Shown: positions 1-7,245 of the stretch, piece by piece | Numbering within the stretch: position 1 is the stretch's first letter | How the letters are laid out: the number at the start of each line of letters is the position of its first letter | Assembly (NCBI GenBank): GCA_937891875.1 | Contig: CALATR010000319.1 | Span: forward strand, 1-9,324 | DNA from: an uncultured Pseudomonadota bacterium | GTDB lineage: Bacteria; Myxococcota_A; UBA796; GCA-2862545 | Length of the DNA: 9,324 nucleotides | Direction of reading: 5' to 3' | Notes under the pieces: model-generated | Databases searched by the model: none | Told to the model about the DNA's origin: nothing | The model's input: only the letters and a program-made list of their open reading frames with translations | Made by a program: the position numbers and the translations under genes

Positions 1-485
1 CCGATACGGACACCGACACCGATACCGACACGGACACCGACACCGACACGGACACGGACACCGATACGGACACCGACACCGACACCGACACCGATACGGA
101 CACCGACACCGACACCGATCCCCCGCCCTTCATCGAGGAGGGGATGTGGACGCTGACCCAGGACGACCCGATCGTCGACAGCTGCGGCATCGTGTTCGGC
201 GGCCTCGGTGACTTCCCGGTGATCATGACCGCCACCGCGGACAACACGGGTTTCACCGCCGACATGCAGGCGATGCTGCCCGGCGTGCTCTTCACCTGCA
301 CGCTGTCGGGCATGGACTTCACCTGCGAGGACCTGGACTTCGGCGGGTCCTTCGTGATGGGCCTGAACGGCACCTTCGGCGACAGCGAGTCAGCGAAGGG
401 CGAGTGGACCTGGACCTACGAGGCGGCGGAGCTGGGCATGATCTGCGACGCCCCCCTGCCCTACGAGATGCGCTTCACGCCGTAG
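1..485 (+). CDS. 3' end of a probable secreted or surface protein with a (Asp-Thr)n linker (partial)
   Basis: The gene enters from the left edge; its codons are in phase from base 3, and 160 residues plus a TAG stop are visible. Residues 1-38 are 19 Asp-Thr pairs, followed by D-P-P-P and a compact domain of about 118 residues (about 43-160). The domain is rich in Gly, Thr and aromatic residues and has four cysteines at visible residues 61, 99, 108 and 148, which could form two disulfides. That pattern suggests an exported, beta-rich domain on a flexible acidic stalk. Asp-Thr linkers just after a lipobox are common in predicted myxobacterial lipoproteins, so the missing N-terminus may carry a lipoprotein signal; this is inference. 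I do not recognise the C-terminal domain and assign no function. No downstream gene is co-directional within 500 bp. Confidence 0.8.
   Translation, partial: DTDTDTDTDTDTDTDTDTDTDTDTDTDTDTDTDTDTDTDPPPFIEEGMWTLTQDDPIVDSCGIVFGGLGDFPVIMTATADNTGFTADMQAMLPGVLFTCTLSGMDFTCEDLDFGGSFVMGLNGTFGDSESAKGEWTWTYEAAELGMICDAPLPYEMRFTP
3..119 (+). repeat. Hexanucleotide GAY-ACS coding repeat (Asp-Thr linker)
   Basis: Nineteen consecutive 6-nt units all read GAY ACS (GACACC, GATACG, GACACG or GATACC), followed by a lone GAT before three prolines. Every difference between units is at a third codon position and is silent. The tract may continue beyond the left edge, so its true length is unknown. Confidence 0.95.
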
Positions 486-504
486 GGCGGCCGGAGAGCT
501 CGGG

Positions 505-535
505 CTCGCCCGCGGGATAGTGGGGGGCGGGCGAG
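505..535 (+). terminator. Candidate hairpin after the first gene
   Basis: The 9-nt arm CTCGCCCGC (505-513) pairs perfectly with GCGGGCGAG (527-535) across a 13-nt loop, about 20 nt after the stop at 485. There is no T-run after the stem, so it is not a classical intrinsic terminator. It could be a Rho-independent terminator of a GC-rich genome, or simply the edge of the repeat element that follows. Confidence 0.4.
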
Positions 536-631
536 ATCACATCCGTTGCTGCGGGCAGGGGAGTGGAAGGACGGTCTCTGGTCCCGGCCACGGGAAGTCG
601 CGTAGCTGCGAGCGAGGGAGTGGAGGGGCGG

Positions 632-652
632 TCTCCAGTCTCCAGTCTCCAG
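632..652 (+). repeat. Three tandem TCTCCAG heptamers (left arm)
   Basis: Three perfect copies of TCTCCAG directly follow repeat unit P2. They are the reverse complement of the heptamers at 795-822, so the two tracts can pair across the core. Confidence 0.9.
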
Positions 653-794
653 GTTCGGCCGGCCAGGGAGCTGTCGCGACGCAGGAAGCAGGCTGCAATC
701 CCAACAGCGCTGGAATTCGACGGGTGGTTCGTACGCGGTGGCTTCGGTCCGGGCAGGGCACCGGGTCGATCGGGGTGGATCCGCCGCCGTAGGA

Positions 795-822
795 CTGGAG
801 ACTGGAGACTGGAGACTGGAGA
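795..822 (+). repeat. Four tandem CTGGAGA heptamers (right arm)
   Basis: Four perfect copies of CTGGAGA sit between the unique core and unit M3. Their reverse complement is the TCTCCAG heptamer of the left arm. Copy number differs between arms (four against three), as expected for slippage-prone tracts. Confidence 0.9.
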
Positions 823-869
823 CCGAGGCGCCGCTCCCCTGCCCACGGCAACGCGACTCCCCGTGAGCG

Positions 870-985
870 GATCCCAACCCGCCACTCCCCCGCCTCGAAG
901 CCACGCGACTTCCGCCAGACGATCCCCGCCCCTCCACTCCCCCGCCTCGAAGCCACGCGACTCCCGCCAGACGATCAGAACCCGC
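870..985 (-). repeat. 52-nt tandem repeat units M2 and M1
   Basis: Bases 882-924 and 934-976 are 43-nt direct copies differing at one position (T911 against C963). With flanking bases they form units of about 52 nt, each starting with GATC when read on the minus strand. The motif AGTCGCGT recurs at exactly 52-nt steps (minus-strand starts 962, 910, 858), so the third unit is M3 of the inverted array. A degenerate fragment, AACCCGCCAC, continues to about 985. Confidence 0.9.
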
Positions 986-1026
986 CACGCACCGCTCCCC
1001 GGGATACCCGCCCCGACCCGACCCTT

Positions 1027-1030
1027 GGAG
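1027..1030 (+). promoter_or_regulatory. Ribosome binding site setting the malQ start
   Basis: GGAG lies 6 nt before GTG 1037. The same frame stays open upstream to 563, but that stretch translates the repeat element, so this site supports the internal GTG as the true start. Confidence 0.6.
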
Positions 1031-1036
1031 CCATCC

Positions 1037-2875
1037 GTGGACGATCTGCGGCAGCGGGCGCGTCAGCTGGGCGCGCTGACGACCTACATCGACCAGCACG
1101 GCAACCCCGTCCACGCCGACGACGAGGCCTTGCAGGCCGTGGTCGCCGCCATCGAGGCCGGGCATGGGAAGCCGGGGCAGGCGCCGTGGTACGGCAAGGT
1201 GCCGCTCCGGGCCTGGCGACCGGACACCCCCAAGCGAGACTTCGGGATCTTCCTCCCTCACCACGCGCTGCGTACGCGCTCCACCCGCGGCTGCGGCGAC
1301 CTCACCGCCCTGCGCGCGCTCGGAGAGTGGGCGGCGGACCAGGGCGCGGGGCTCGTCGGCACCCTGCCCCTGCTGCCGACCTTCCTCCACCGTGACGGCC
1401 CCTACGAGCCCAGCCCCTACGCCCCGGTCTCCCGCCGATTCTGGGCGGAGCACCTGATCGATCCGACGGCGGCGCAGGAGTGGGATCGCTGCCCCGAGGC
1501 CCAGGAGATCCTCCGGACCGCCGAGGCGGACGGCACGCTCGCGGCCCTGCGCGGCGGGGATCTCGTCGATCCGGCGGGCGCCTGGGAGCTTCAGTGGGCC
1601 CTGCTGCAGGCGCTCGCCAAGGTGGCCTGGGCGGAGGGCAAGCTGGCGAACGCGGTCGCGTACGCGGTGCGCCATGAGGTCGGCTTCGGCGAACAGCTCC
1701 GCACCTACGCGCGCTTTCGCGCGGCGACCGCCCAGCACGGCCCCTGGCCCACCTGGGCGGACGCCTCCCGGTTCGACGGCTGCAGCCCCGATCGCCCGCT
1801 CGCCTGGTCCGAGGGGGGCATGCCGCCGGTCGACGAGACCGAGGTGGACGCCTGGGTGTACGCCCAGATGGAGGCCCGCCGACAGGTGTTGTCCCTGCGC
1901 CGGGCCCTCGAGGACAGGGGCATCGACCTGTACCTGGACCTGCCCATCGGCACCCACCCCGACGGCTTCGACACGTTCTACGGCACCGGCCACAGCCCGC
2001 TCCACGCCGCCGGTGTGTCCGCAGGTGCGCCTCCCGACCCGTACTTCCCGAGCGGGCAGGACTGGGGCTTTCCCCCGGTCCACCCTGATGTCTCGCGCGC
2101 CACGGCCTCGACGGACCTCCGCCTGGCCCTGGCGCACCACGCCGAGGCCGCCCACCGCCTGCGGATCGACCACATCCTGGGCTTCTACCGGATGTTCTGG
2201 GTGCCAGCAGGCCTGGGCGCCACCCGCGGGGTGTACGTGCGCTACCCCGCCGACGCGTGGTGGGACGCGCTGGTCCACGTGAGCCACCACGCGCAGTGCC
2301 ACATGATCGGCGAGAACCTGGGCATGGTTCCCGAAGAGCTGACCCGGGCCATGCTGGAGCGCGACGTCGACGGCATGCACGTCGGCCAGTTCGCCCTGAA
2401 GCCGGACCCCCACCACCCGTTCGAGCCGCCCCAGCACGGCTACCTGACCTGCCTGAACACCCACGACACGCCGACGTTCGCCGGGTTCTGGCGGGGTGAG
2501 GATCTCGACACCCACGAGTCCCTCGGTTGGCTCGCCGGCGAGCGCGCCCTGCACGAGCGGGGCTACCGACGCTGGCTGTGCGATCAGCTGCGCCCTCTCG
2601 GCGGCACCGGCCCCCTCTCCGACGCCGACGTGCCCGAGGCCCAGCAGGTCGCCGCGAGCCTCTACCTGCGCCTGGCCCACAGCGAGGCGGGCACGGTGCT
2701 GGTCAACCTCGAGGACCTGTGGGCCGAGGATCGCCCCCACAACGTGCCCGGCACCTGGCGGGAGCTCCCCAACTGGCTGCGCCGCAGCGCCCGCACCCTC
2801 GAGGAGGTCGCCGCCGATCCCCACGTGAGCACCGTGCTCGCCGCCCTCGCCGCTGCCCGCCCGAGGTCGACGTGA
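1037..2875 (+). CDS. malQ: 4-alpha-glucanotransferase (amylomaltase, GH77)
   Basis: The 612-residue product transfers alpha-1,4-glucan segments between maltooligosaccharides, releasing glucose, in cytoplasmic maltodextrin or glycogen metabolism. The GH77 catalytic signatures are all present: RIDH with nucleophile Asp378, GENLG with acid/base Glu426, and NTHDTPT with Asp477. Their spacings (48 and 51) are close to those of Thermus amylomaltase (47 and 55, from memory). Other family features are SPYAPVSRRFWAEHLID, HPDGFDTF and GAPPDPYFPSGQDWGFPP. The first 40 or so residues (LGALTTYID.HGNPV) resemble the short N-terminal region seen in longer MalQ proteins. GTG 1037 is chosen because GGAG lies 6 nt upstream and the open frame before it only reads through repeats. 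The stop TGA overlaps the glgB start, indicating one operon. No promoter is evident; any leader transcript would include the upstream repeat element. Confidence 0.95.
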   Translation: MDDLRQRARQLGALTTYIDQHGNPVHADDEALQAVVAAIEAGHGKPGQAPWYGKVPLRAWRPDTPKRDFGIFLPHHALRTRSTRGCGDLTALRALGEWAADQGAGLVGTLPLLPTFLHRDGPYEPSPYAPVSRRFWAEHLIDPTAAQEWDRCPEAQEILRTAEADGTLAALRGGDLVDPAGAWELQWALLQALAKVAWAEGKLANAVAYAVRHEVGFGEQLRTYARFRAATAQHGPWPTWADASRFDGCSPDRPLAWSEGGMPPVDETEVDAWVYAQMEARRQVLSLRRALEDRGIDLYLDLPIGTHPDGFDTFYGTGHSPLHAAGVSAGAPPDPYFPSGQDWGFPPVHPDVSRATASTDLRLALAHHAEAAHRLRIDHILGFYRMFWVPAGLGATRGVYVRYPADAWWDALVHVSHHAQCHMIGENLGMVPEELTRAMLERDVDGMHVGQFALKPDPHHPFEPPQHGYLTCLNTHDTPTFAGFWRGEDLDTHESLGWLAGERALHERGYRRWLCDQLRPLGGTGPLSDADVPEAQQVAASLYLRLAHSEAGTVLVNLEDLWAEDRPHNVPGTWRELPNWLRRSARTLEEVAADPHVSTVLAALAAARPRST

Positions 2876-4761
2876 AGCGCACCCTCACCCACGCTGACCG
2901 GCACCTGTTCCACGAGGGCACCCACGCCCGCGCCTACCTCAAGCTCGGCGCACATCCCGGGACCTCGAAGGGCCGGCGCGGCACCTGGTTCGCCACCTGG
3001 GCCCCCCGCGCGGTGAGGGTCGAGGTCATCGGCGACTGGAACGGCTGGGACGGCGCCGACACCCCGCTGGAGCGGATCAGCGCCCAGGGCCTGTGGCAGG
3101 GCTTCGTCCCTGGCGCCCGCGAGGGCCACCACTACAAGTTCCGCCTGCACGTGAACGGCGAGCAGCTCGACAAGGCCGACCCCTACGCCGCCCGCACCGA
3201 GCTCCCCCCGGCGACGGCGAGCGTGGTCTGGAAGGACCGCTACGCCTGGGGCGACGCGGCCTGGATGCAGGACCGCCAGCGCCGCAACGCGCTCGACGCC
3301 CCCATGTCGATCTACGAGGTCCATCCAGGATCCTGGCGCAGGCCGGACGGTCGGATCCCCACCTGGCGCGACCTCTGTGAGCCCCTCGCCCAGCACGTCC
3401 GCGCGACCGGCTTCACCCACGTCGAGCTCATGCCGGTCATGGAGCACCCGTTCTACGGATCCTGGGGCTACCAGGTCACCGGCTACCACGCGCCCAGCGC
3501 CCGCTACGGCGAGCCCGAGGGCCTGCAGGCGCTGATCGACCACCTGCACCGGCAGGGAATCGGCGTCATCCTCGACTGGGTGCCCGCCCACTTCCCCGGC
3601 GATGCGTTCGCCCTGTCCCGCTTCGACGGCGCCCCGCTCTACGAGCACGCCGATCCCCGCCGTGGCCACCACCCCGACTGGGACACCCACATCTTCGACT
3701 ACGGCCGCCCCGAGGTCCGCTCCTTCCTGCTGTCGAGCGCCCTGTGCTGGCTCGACCGCTTCCACGCCGACGGCCTGCGCGTCGACGCCGTGGCCAGCAT
3801 GCTCTACCTCGACTACTCCCGCGAAGAGGGCCAGTGGCTGCCCAACGACCGCGGCGGCAACGAGCACGACGAGGCGATCGAGCTGCTCCAGACGCTCAAC
3901 CGCACCGTCTACCGCCTGCATCCGGGCGCGCAGACGTTTGCCGAGGAGTCGACCGCGTGGCCCCAGGTCAGCGCCCCCACCTGGGAGGGCGGCCTCGGCT
4001 TCGGCTTCAAGTGGGATATGGGCTGGATGCACGACACGCTGGCGTACCTGCGCGAGGATCCGGTCCACCGCGTGCACCACCACGATCGCCTCACCTTCCG
4101 GAGCGTGTACGCCCAGGCCGAGAAGTTCGTCCTGCCGCTCTCCCACGACGAGGTGGTACACGGCAAGGGCTCACTGCTGCGCAAGCAGGCCGGCGACCCG
4201 TGGCAGCAGCGCGCCAACCTCCGCCTGCTCTTCTCCTGGCAGCACGCGACCCCGGGCAAGAAGCTCCTCTTCATGGGCCAGGAGTTCGCCCAGGATCGGG
4301 AGTGGGACCACGACCGTCAGCTGGACTGGGAGCTGCTCGAGGACCCTGGCCACCAGGGGATCATGACCCTCGTGAGCGACCTGAATGCCCTGCACGCGAC
4401 CGAGCCCGCCCTGCACCGCGGGGACCACGACGCGGCAGGGTTCGCCTGGATCGACGGCAGCGACTCCGCCGCCAGCGTGATCGCCTTCCTGCGCCGCGAT
4501 CCCACGGGCGAAGGCCGAGATGTGGCGTGCATCCACCACTTCACGCCGGTCGTCCGCGAGGGCTACCGCATCGGTCTGCCCCTGCCCGGCGCCTGGACCG
4601 TGCTGCTGCAGACCGATGACGCTCGCTTCGGCGGCAGCGGCGTCACCGAGCGAACCGTCATCGTGACCGAGCCGGTCCCTCACCACGGCCATGCCCAGAG
4701 CATCGTGCTCACCCTGCCGCCCCTCGGCGCGGTCTGGCTGGGCGCACCCGCGAGTCCCTGA
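2872..4761 (+). CDS. glgB: 1,4-alpha-glucan branching enzyme (GH13 with CBM48)
   Basis: The 629-residue product cuts alpha-1,4-glucan chains and re-attaches them as alpha-1,6 branches during glycogen synthesis. A CBM48 module lies near residues 35-120 (GTWFATWAP, VIGDWNGWDG), followed by the GH13 barrel (MSIYEVHPGSW, HVELMPVMEHPFYGSWGYQ, DWVPAHFP) and a C-terminal beta domain ending near LPPLGAVWL. The catalytic residues are Asp305 (GLRVDAV), Glu358 (FAEEST) and Asp426 (SHDEVVHGK). Their spacings of 53 and 68 equal those of E. coli GlgB (D405, E458, D526), with the whole protein offset by 100, so the E. coli-type N-terminal N1 domain is absent. The GTG start overlaps the malQ stop by 4 nt (GTGA), with GAGG 5 nt upstream, implying translational coupling. 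The frame is open further upstream but only within malQ. Confidence 0.97.
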   Translation: MKRTLTHADRHLFHEGTHARAYLKLGAHPGTSKGRRGTWFATWAPRAVRVEVIGDWNGWDGADTPLERISAQGLWQGFVPGAREGHHYKFRLHVNGEQLDKADPYAARTELPPATASVVWKDRYAWGDAAWMQDRQRRNALDAPMSIYEVHPGSWRRPDGRIPTWRDLCEPLAQHVRATGFTHVELMPVMEHPFYGSWGYQVTGYHAPSARYGEPEGLQALIDHLHRQGIGVILDWVPAHFPGDAFALSRFDGAPLYEHADPRRGHHPDWDTHIFDYGRPEVRSFLLSSALCWLDRFHADGLRVDAVASMLYLDYSREEGQWLPNDRGGNEHDEAIELLQTLNRTVYRLHPGAQTFAEESTAWPQVSAPTWEGGLGFGFKWDMGWMHDTLAYLREDPVHRVHHHDRLTFRSVYAQAEKFVLPLSHDEVVHGKGSLLRKQAGDPWQQRANLRLLFSWQHATPGKKLLFMGQEFAQDREWDHDRQLDWELLEDPGHQGIMTLVSDLNALHATEPALHRGDHDAAGFAWIDGSDSAASVIAFLRRDPTGEGRDVACIHHFTPVVREGYRIGLPLPGAWTVLLQTDDARFGGSGVTERTVIVTEPVPHHGHAQSIVLTLPPLGAVWLGAPASP

Positions 4762-4769
4762 AGCGACGA

Positions 4770-4798
4770 AGCCCCCGCCGACGGGATCGGCAGGGGCT
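4770..4798. terminator. Hairpin between convergent glgB and the lipoprotein gene
   Basis: Bases 4770-4780 (AGCCCCCGCCG) pair with 4788-4798 (CGGCAGGGGCT) at 10 of 11 positions, around a 7-nt loop. It sits 9 nt after the glgB stop and 22 nt beyond the stop of the opposing gene, so it can serve both strands. The flanking sequence has only scattered Ts, so termination may be inefficient or factor-assisted. Confidence 0.7.
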
Positions 4799-4820
4799 CG
4801 CTGTCGTCAGTCTCGCTCGA

Positions 4821-7022
4821 TCACTCCGGGTCGACGTCCGTGTGGACCCGCAGGCGGCCGTACTGGACCTCGTCGTCGTAGAAGACGCCGTTGTTGTAGT
4901 AGCTGCAGCAGCCGTGGGCGATCTCGAAGCGGTTGGTGCCGCCGCTGTTCCAGATGCCGGTGATGGCGGAGCCCGAGATGGTGAACTCGTAGACGCGGCC
5001 GCTGTCGCAGGTGGAGCTGCGCGCGATGGGCAGGCCGGTGCCGTAGTAGAGCTGCGTGCCGTTGAGCCGCACGTAGTCGTACGAGGTCGAGTTCTCGCGG
5101 TAGCCCTGGCGCCACTTGAAGGTCAGGGTGTCCGGAGAGGTCTTGTAGACGTCCTCGGAGATCCACTGGGTGCCCGCCGAGTAGTACATGTAGGTGTAGT
5201 ACCCGGTCTTGCCGTCCGACGAGCACGAGCTGCCCGCGTTGCCCAGGTCGGACTTGGACTCGGCCGTGTAGTAGATGTACTCGGGTCGGACGATGGTCTC
5301 GATGGGGTCGGTGACCGTGGTGTCGGTGCCGTCCGAGAGCGAGACCGTACACGCCCACGCGTCCTCCAGCTCCGTCGCCGCCGCCGGGATGGTGTCGCCG
5401 GTGTAGTCGGTCGTAGAGGTGAGGCCGGCGTAGGCGGAGCCGTCGAGGGTCCAGGTGAAGGTCGGCGTGAGGGTGTCGCCGTCCGCGTCCACGGGCTCGG
5501 AGCCGAAGGCGCAGTGCAGGTCCTCGTCGTCCAGGGAGAGGCCGGGGACGATGCTGACGTCGGGGTACTCGGGCGGCTTGTTCGCGACCGTGACCACCGG
5601 GGACTCGTAGACGTCGCCGTCTTCGATGCCGTCGTTGACGGTCAGGGTGTAGGAGACGGTGTCACCCTTGTCGAAGCCGTTGCCCTCGATGTCGTTGCCA
5701 TCCAGGGTGCCGGTCTCATCACCGACGACGCTGCCGTTGACCTCCCAGACGTAGGTCAGGGTGATGGGATCGCCGTCACGATCGACGATGTCGTTGTCCG
5801 GCATCAGGAGCGCGTCGGTGTACATCGGGTCGACGTTGAAGGCACTCGACAGGATGACCGGGGGCGCGTTGCCGACGACCACGGTGTCGGCGGTCAGGGT
5901 CGCGCTCTGGCTGACGCCGTCGGTGGCGTACACCTGCAGGCCAATGGTGTCGCCGCGCTGGAAGTGCACGGGATCGAGCGCCATGTCCGTCGACACGCCG
6001 CGGCCGTTCACGAGCCACCACACGTTCAACGCGACGTCATCGCCGTCCGCGTCGCTGACGCCGGTGGCGGTGAAGGTGATCGCCGCGTTGCGGGTCGGGG
6101 ACGGGTCGTCGATCTCGATGGCATCGAGGGTGGGCACGCCGTTGCGGACCAGGACCTCGCTGGAGAAGACGCGGATGCCGTCGTCCTCGCCGTCGGTGGG
6201 CACGAGCTCGCAGGAGAGCACCTGGCCGCGGTCGAAGAACTCGCCGGTGAGGGTGGCCTCAGAGCTGACGACCAGCCCGTCGACCTTCCAGATCACCTTG
6301 TAGCCCTCGGCATCGCCGTCGGGATCAGAGAATCCACGGCCGACGCAGGTGACCTCGGTGTCGTCGTACACGACCTCGGGGCGGATGGCGGCGCCCTCCA
6401 CCCGGGGCGGGCTGTTGGCGACGGTGGTGCTGGCGGTGACCGGCTCGTTCTCCGCGGTGCCGTCCGAGGCCACGACGGTGACCTCCCAGACGTCGCCCTT
6501 CACCAGCTTGTCTCCGGTGACGGTGTTGCTGGAGATGCCGGCGTCGGCGCCGTTGACGGTCCACGAGTAGGTCGCGGTGACCTCGTCCCCGTCGGGATCG
6601 GTGAAGCCAGGCTGGGCGACCAGGTCGGTGCCTGTGCCCGGGGCGCCCGGGGTCAGCGTGACGATGCCGAACGGCGCCGAGTTGCCGATGGTCACGGAGG
6701 TGACGCTGGGCTCGAACTCCTTGCCGCTCTCCGAGTCGACCGGCGTGACCGTGACCTCCCAGGTCTGGCCCCGGGACGTGAGGTCGGCGTCGACCGTGCG
6801 GGTCACGTCCGCGACGGGCTCACCGTCTACGGTCCAGGCGATCTCGTAGGTGAACCCCTCCCGCTCGGCGACGAGCAGGCGAAGGGTGTCCTCCGTGCCC
6901 GCTTCCTGCGGGCTGATCGACAGCAGGGGCGCGTCCGCGGACGGGCCACAGGCCGTGACGGCGAGGGAGAGGATGCCGACGCCGACGGCGCCAAGCAGGG
7001 GGGTGCGTCCAATCACGCGCAT
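4821..7022 (-). CDS. Predicted lipoprotein with six PKD/Ig-like repeats and a C-terminal cysteine domain
   Basis: The 733-residue product has a basic N-terminus, a hydrophobic stretch and a lipobox (VTAC) with Cys25 as lipid anchor, so it should sit on the cell envelope. Six beta-sandwich-type repeats follow at about 26-113, 114-202, 203-293, 294-384, 385-480 and 481-579. Junctions read NSAP, NSPP, NGVP, NAPP or NKPP. Repeats 2-6 carry a D-x-D-G-D motif (142, 233, 324, 414, 512) as in PKD or cadherin-like domains. Repeats 3 and 6 have possible disulfides (C226-C271, C504-C558). The last 154 residues form an unassigned Tyr/Ser/Gly-rich domain with Cys600, 672, 705 and 706. ATG 7022 is preferred because GGAGG lies 5 nt upstream; an in-frame ATG at 7058 is the alternative. 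Binding or adhesion is plausible, but no function can be assigned. Confidence 0.88.
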   Translation of the reverse strand: MRVIGRTPLLGAVGVGILSLAVTACGPSADAPLLSISPQEAGTEDTLRLLVAEREGFTYEIAWTVDGEPVADVTRTVDADLTSRGQTWEVTVTPVDSESGKEFEPSVTSVTIGNSAPFGIVTLTPGAPGTGTDLVAQPGFTDPDGDEVTATYSWTVNGADAGISSNTVTGDKLVKGDVWEVTVVASDGTAENEPVTASTTVANSPPRVEGAAIRPEVVYDDTEVTCVGRGFSDPDGDAEGYKVIWKVDGLVVSSEATLTGEFFDRGQVLSCELVPTDGEDDGIRVFSSEVLVRNGVPTLDAIEIDDPSPTRNAAITFTATGVSDADGDDVALNVWWLVNGRGVSTDMALDPVHFQRGDTIGLQVYATDGVSQSATLTADTVVVGNAPPVILSSAFNVDPMYTDALLMPDNDIVDRDGDPITLTYVWEVNGSVVGDETGTLDGNDIEGNGFDKGDTVSYTLTVNDGIEDGDVYESPVVTVANKPPEYPDVSIVPGLSLDDEDLHCAFGSEPVDADGDTLTPTFTWTLDGSAYAGLTSTTDYTGDTIPAAATELEDAWACTVSLSDGTDTTVTDPIETIVRPEYIYYTAESKSDLGNAGSSCSSDGKTGYYTYMYYSAGTQWISEDVYKTSPDTLTFKWRQGYRENSTSYDYVRLNGTQLYYGTGLPIARSSTCDSGRVYEFTISGSAITGIWNSGGTNRFEIAHGCCSYYNNGVFYDDEVQYGRLRVHTDVDPE

Positions 7023-7027
7023 GCGTG

Positions 7028-7033
7028 CCTCCA
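7028..7033 (-). promoter_or_regulatory. Ribosome binding site deciding the lipoprotein start
   Basis: On the minus strand TGGAGG precedes ATG 7022 by 5 nt. This favours 7022 over the in-frame ATG at 7058, which has no comparable site. Confidence 0.75.
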
Positions 7034-7086
7034 GACGGTGTCGGTCCCGGCCGCGCATCGGCACAGCCAGACCCGTGATGCCGCAT

Positions 7087-7115
7087 GTTATCAAGAGGCC
7101 GTCAACAGGTGTCAA
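7087..7115 (-). promoter_or_regulatory. Sigma-70-type promoter of the lipoprotein gene
   Basis: On the minus strand a perfect -35 box TTGACA (7115-7110) is followed by a 17-nt spacer and GATAAC (7092-7087), which matches TATAAT at four of six positions. Transcription would start near 7080, giving a leader of about 58 nt before ATG 7022. The -35 box lies within the first copy of a direct repeat, GTTGAC-N4-GTTGAC, which could be an operator. Confidence 0.65.
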
Positions 7116-7245
7116 CCAGCAAGACGACCACGTCATCGATCCCCCCGGCGGATCCTCCGACCTCCCGCCGCTCTCGCCCGATGGCTTCATTCGCGGTACC
7201 GAGCGAGCGGCGGCACACCGATGACACGGACGTCGCCGCGACCGC

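Larger units (their letters stand above)
545..976. repeat. Compound inverted repeat element between the first gene and malQ
   Basis: This gap of about 550 bp holds no credible gene. Five related units of about 50 nt carry the core motif AGTCGCGT ... GGGGAGTGG. Two lie on the plus strand (P1 545-581; P2 596-638) and three on the minus strand (M3 858-816, M2 starting at 910, M1 starting at 962). P2 and M3 align without gaps over 43 nt at about 32 identities, both ending in the heptamer tract. P1 and M3 align over 37 nt at about 27 identities. P2 matches M1 almost perfectly over about 37 nt with one gap. Between the arms is a unique core of about 140 bp (653-794) in which I see nothing recognisable. 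There is no transposase and I could not find clear target-site duplications. Alternatives are a MITE-like relic, a BIME/REP-like intergenic repeat, or an expanded minisatellite. Confidence 0.75.

Noticed and set aside
545..976. A CRISPR array
   Set aside because: Units are about 50 nt, nearly contiguous and present in both orientations, with no uniform unique spacers and no cas gene.
545..976. An insertion sequence
   Set aside because: There is no transposase frame in the ~140-bp core and no clear target duplication; at most it could be a non-autonomous relic.
563..1036. An N-terminal extension of MalQ by 158 residues
   Set aside because: It translates the repeat element (SLQ- and ATRLP-like low complexity), and the family N-terminus begins right at GTG 1037 behind GGAG.
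461..2824. A 787-codon open frame on the minus strand opposite malQ
   Set aside because: It is a mirror of GC-rich malQ codons, giving a low-complexity Gly/Ala/Val/Arg product with no motif, and it runs through the repeat element.
2503..4761. An earlier glgB start inside malQ (the frame is open from before 2527)
   Set aside because: The upstream residues are Arg/Pro/Ala-rich read-through of malQ codons, and the GTG at 2872 has its own ribosome binding site and family-like N-terminus.
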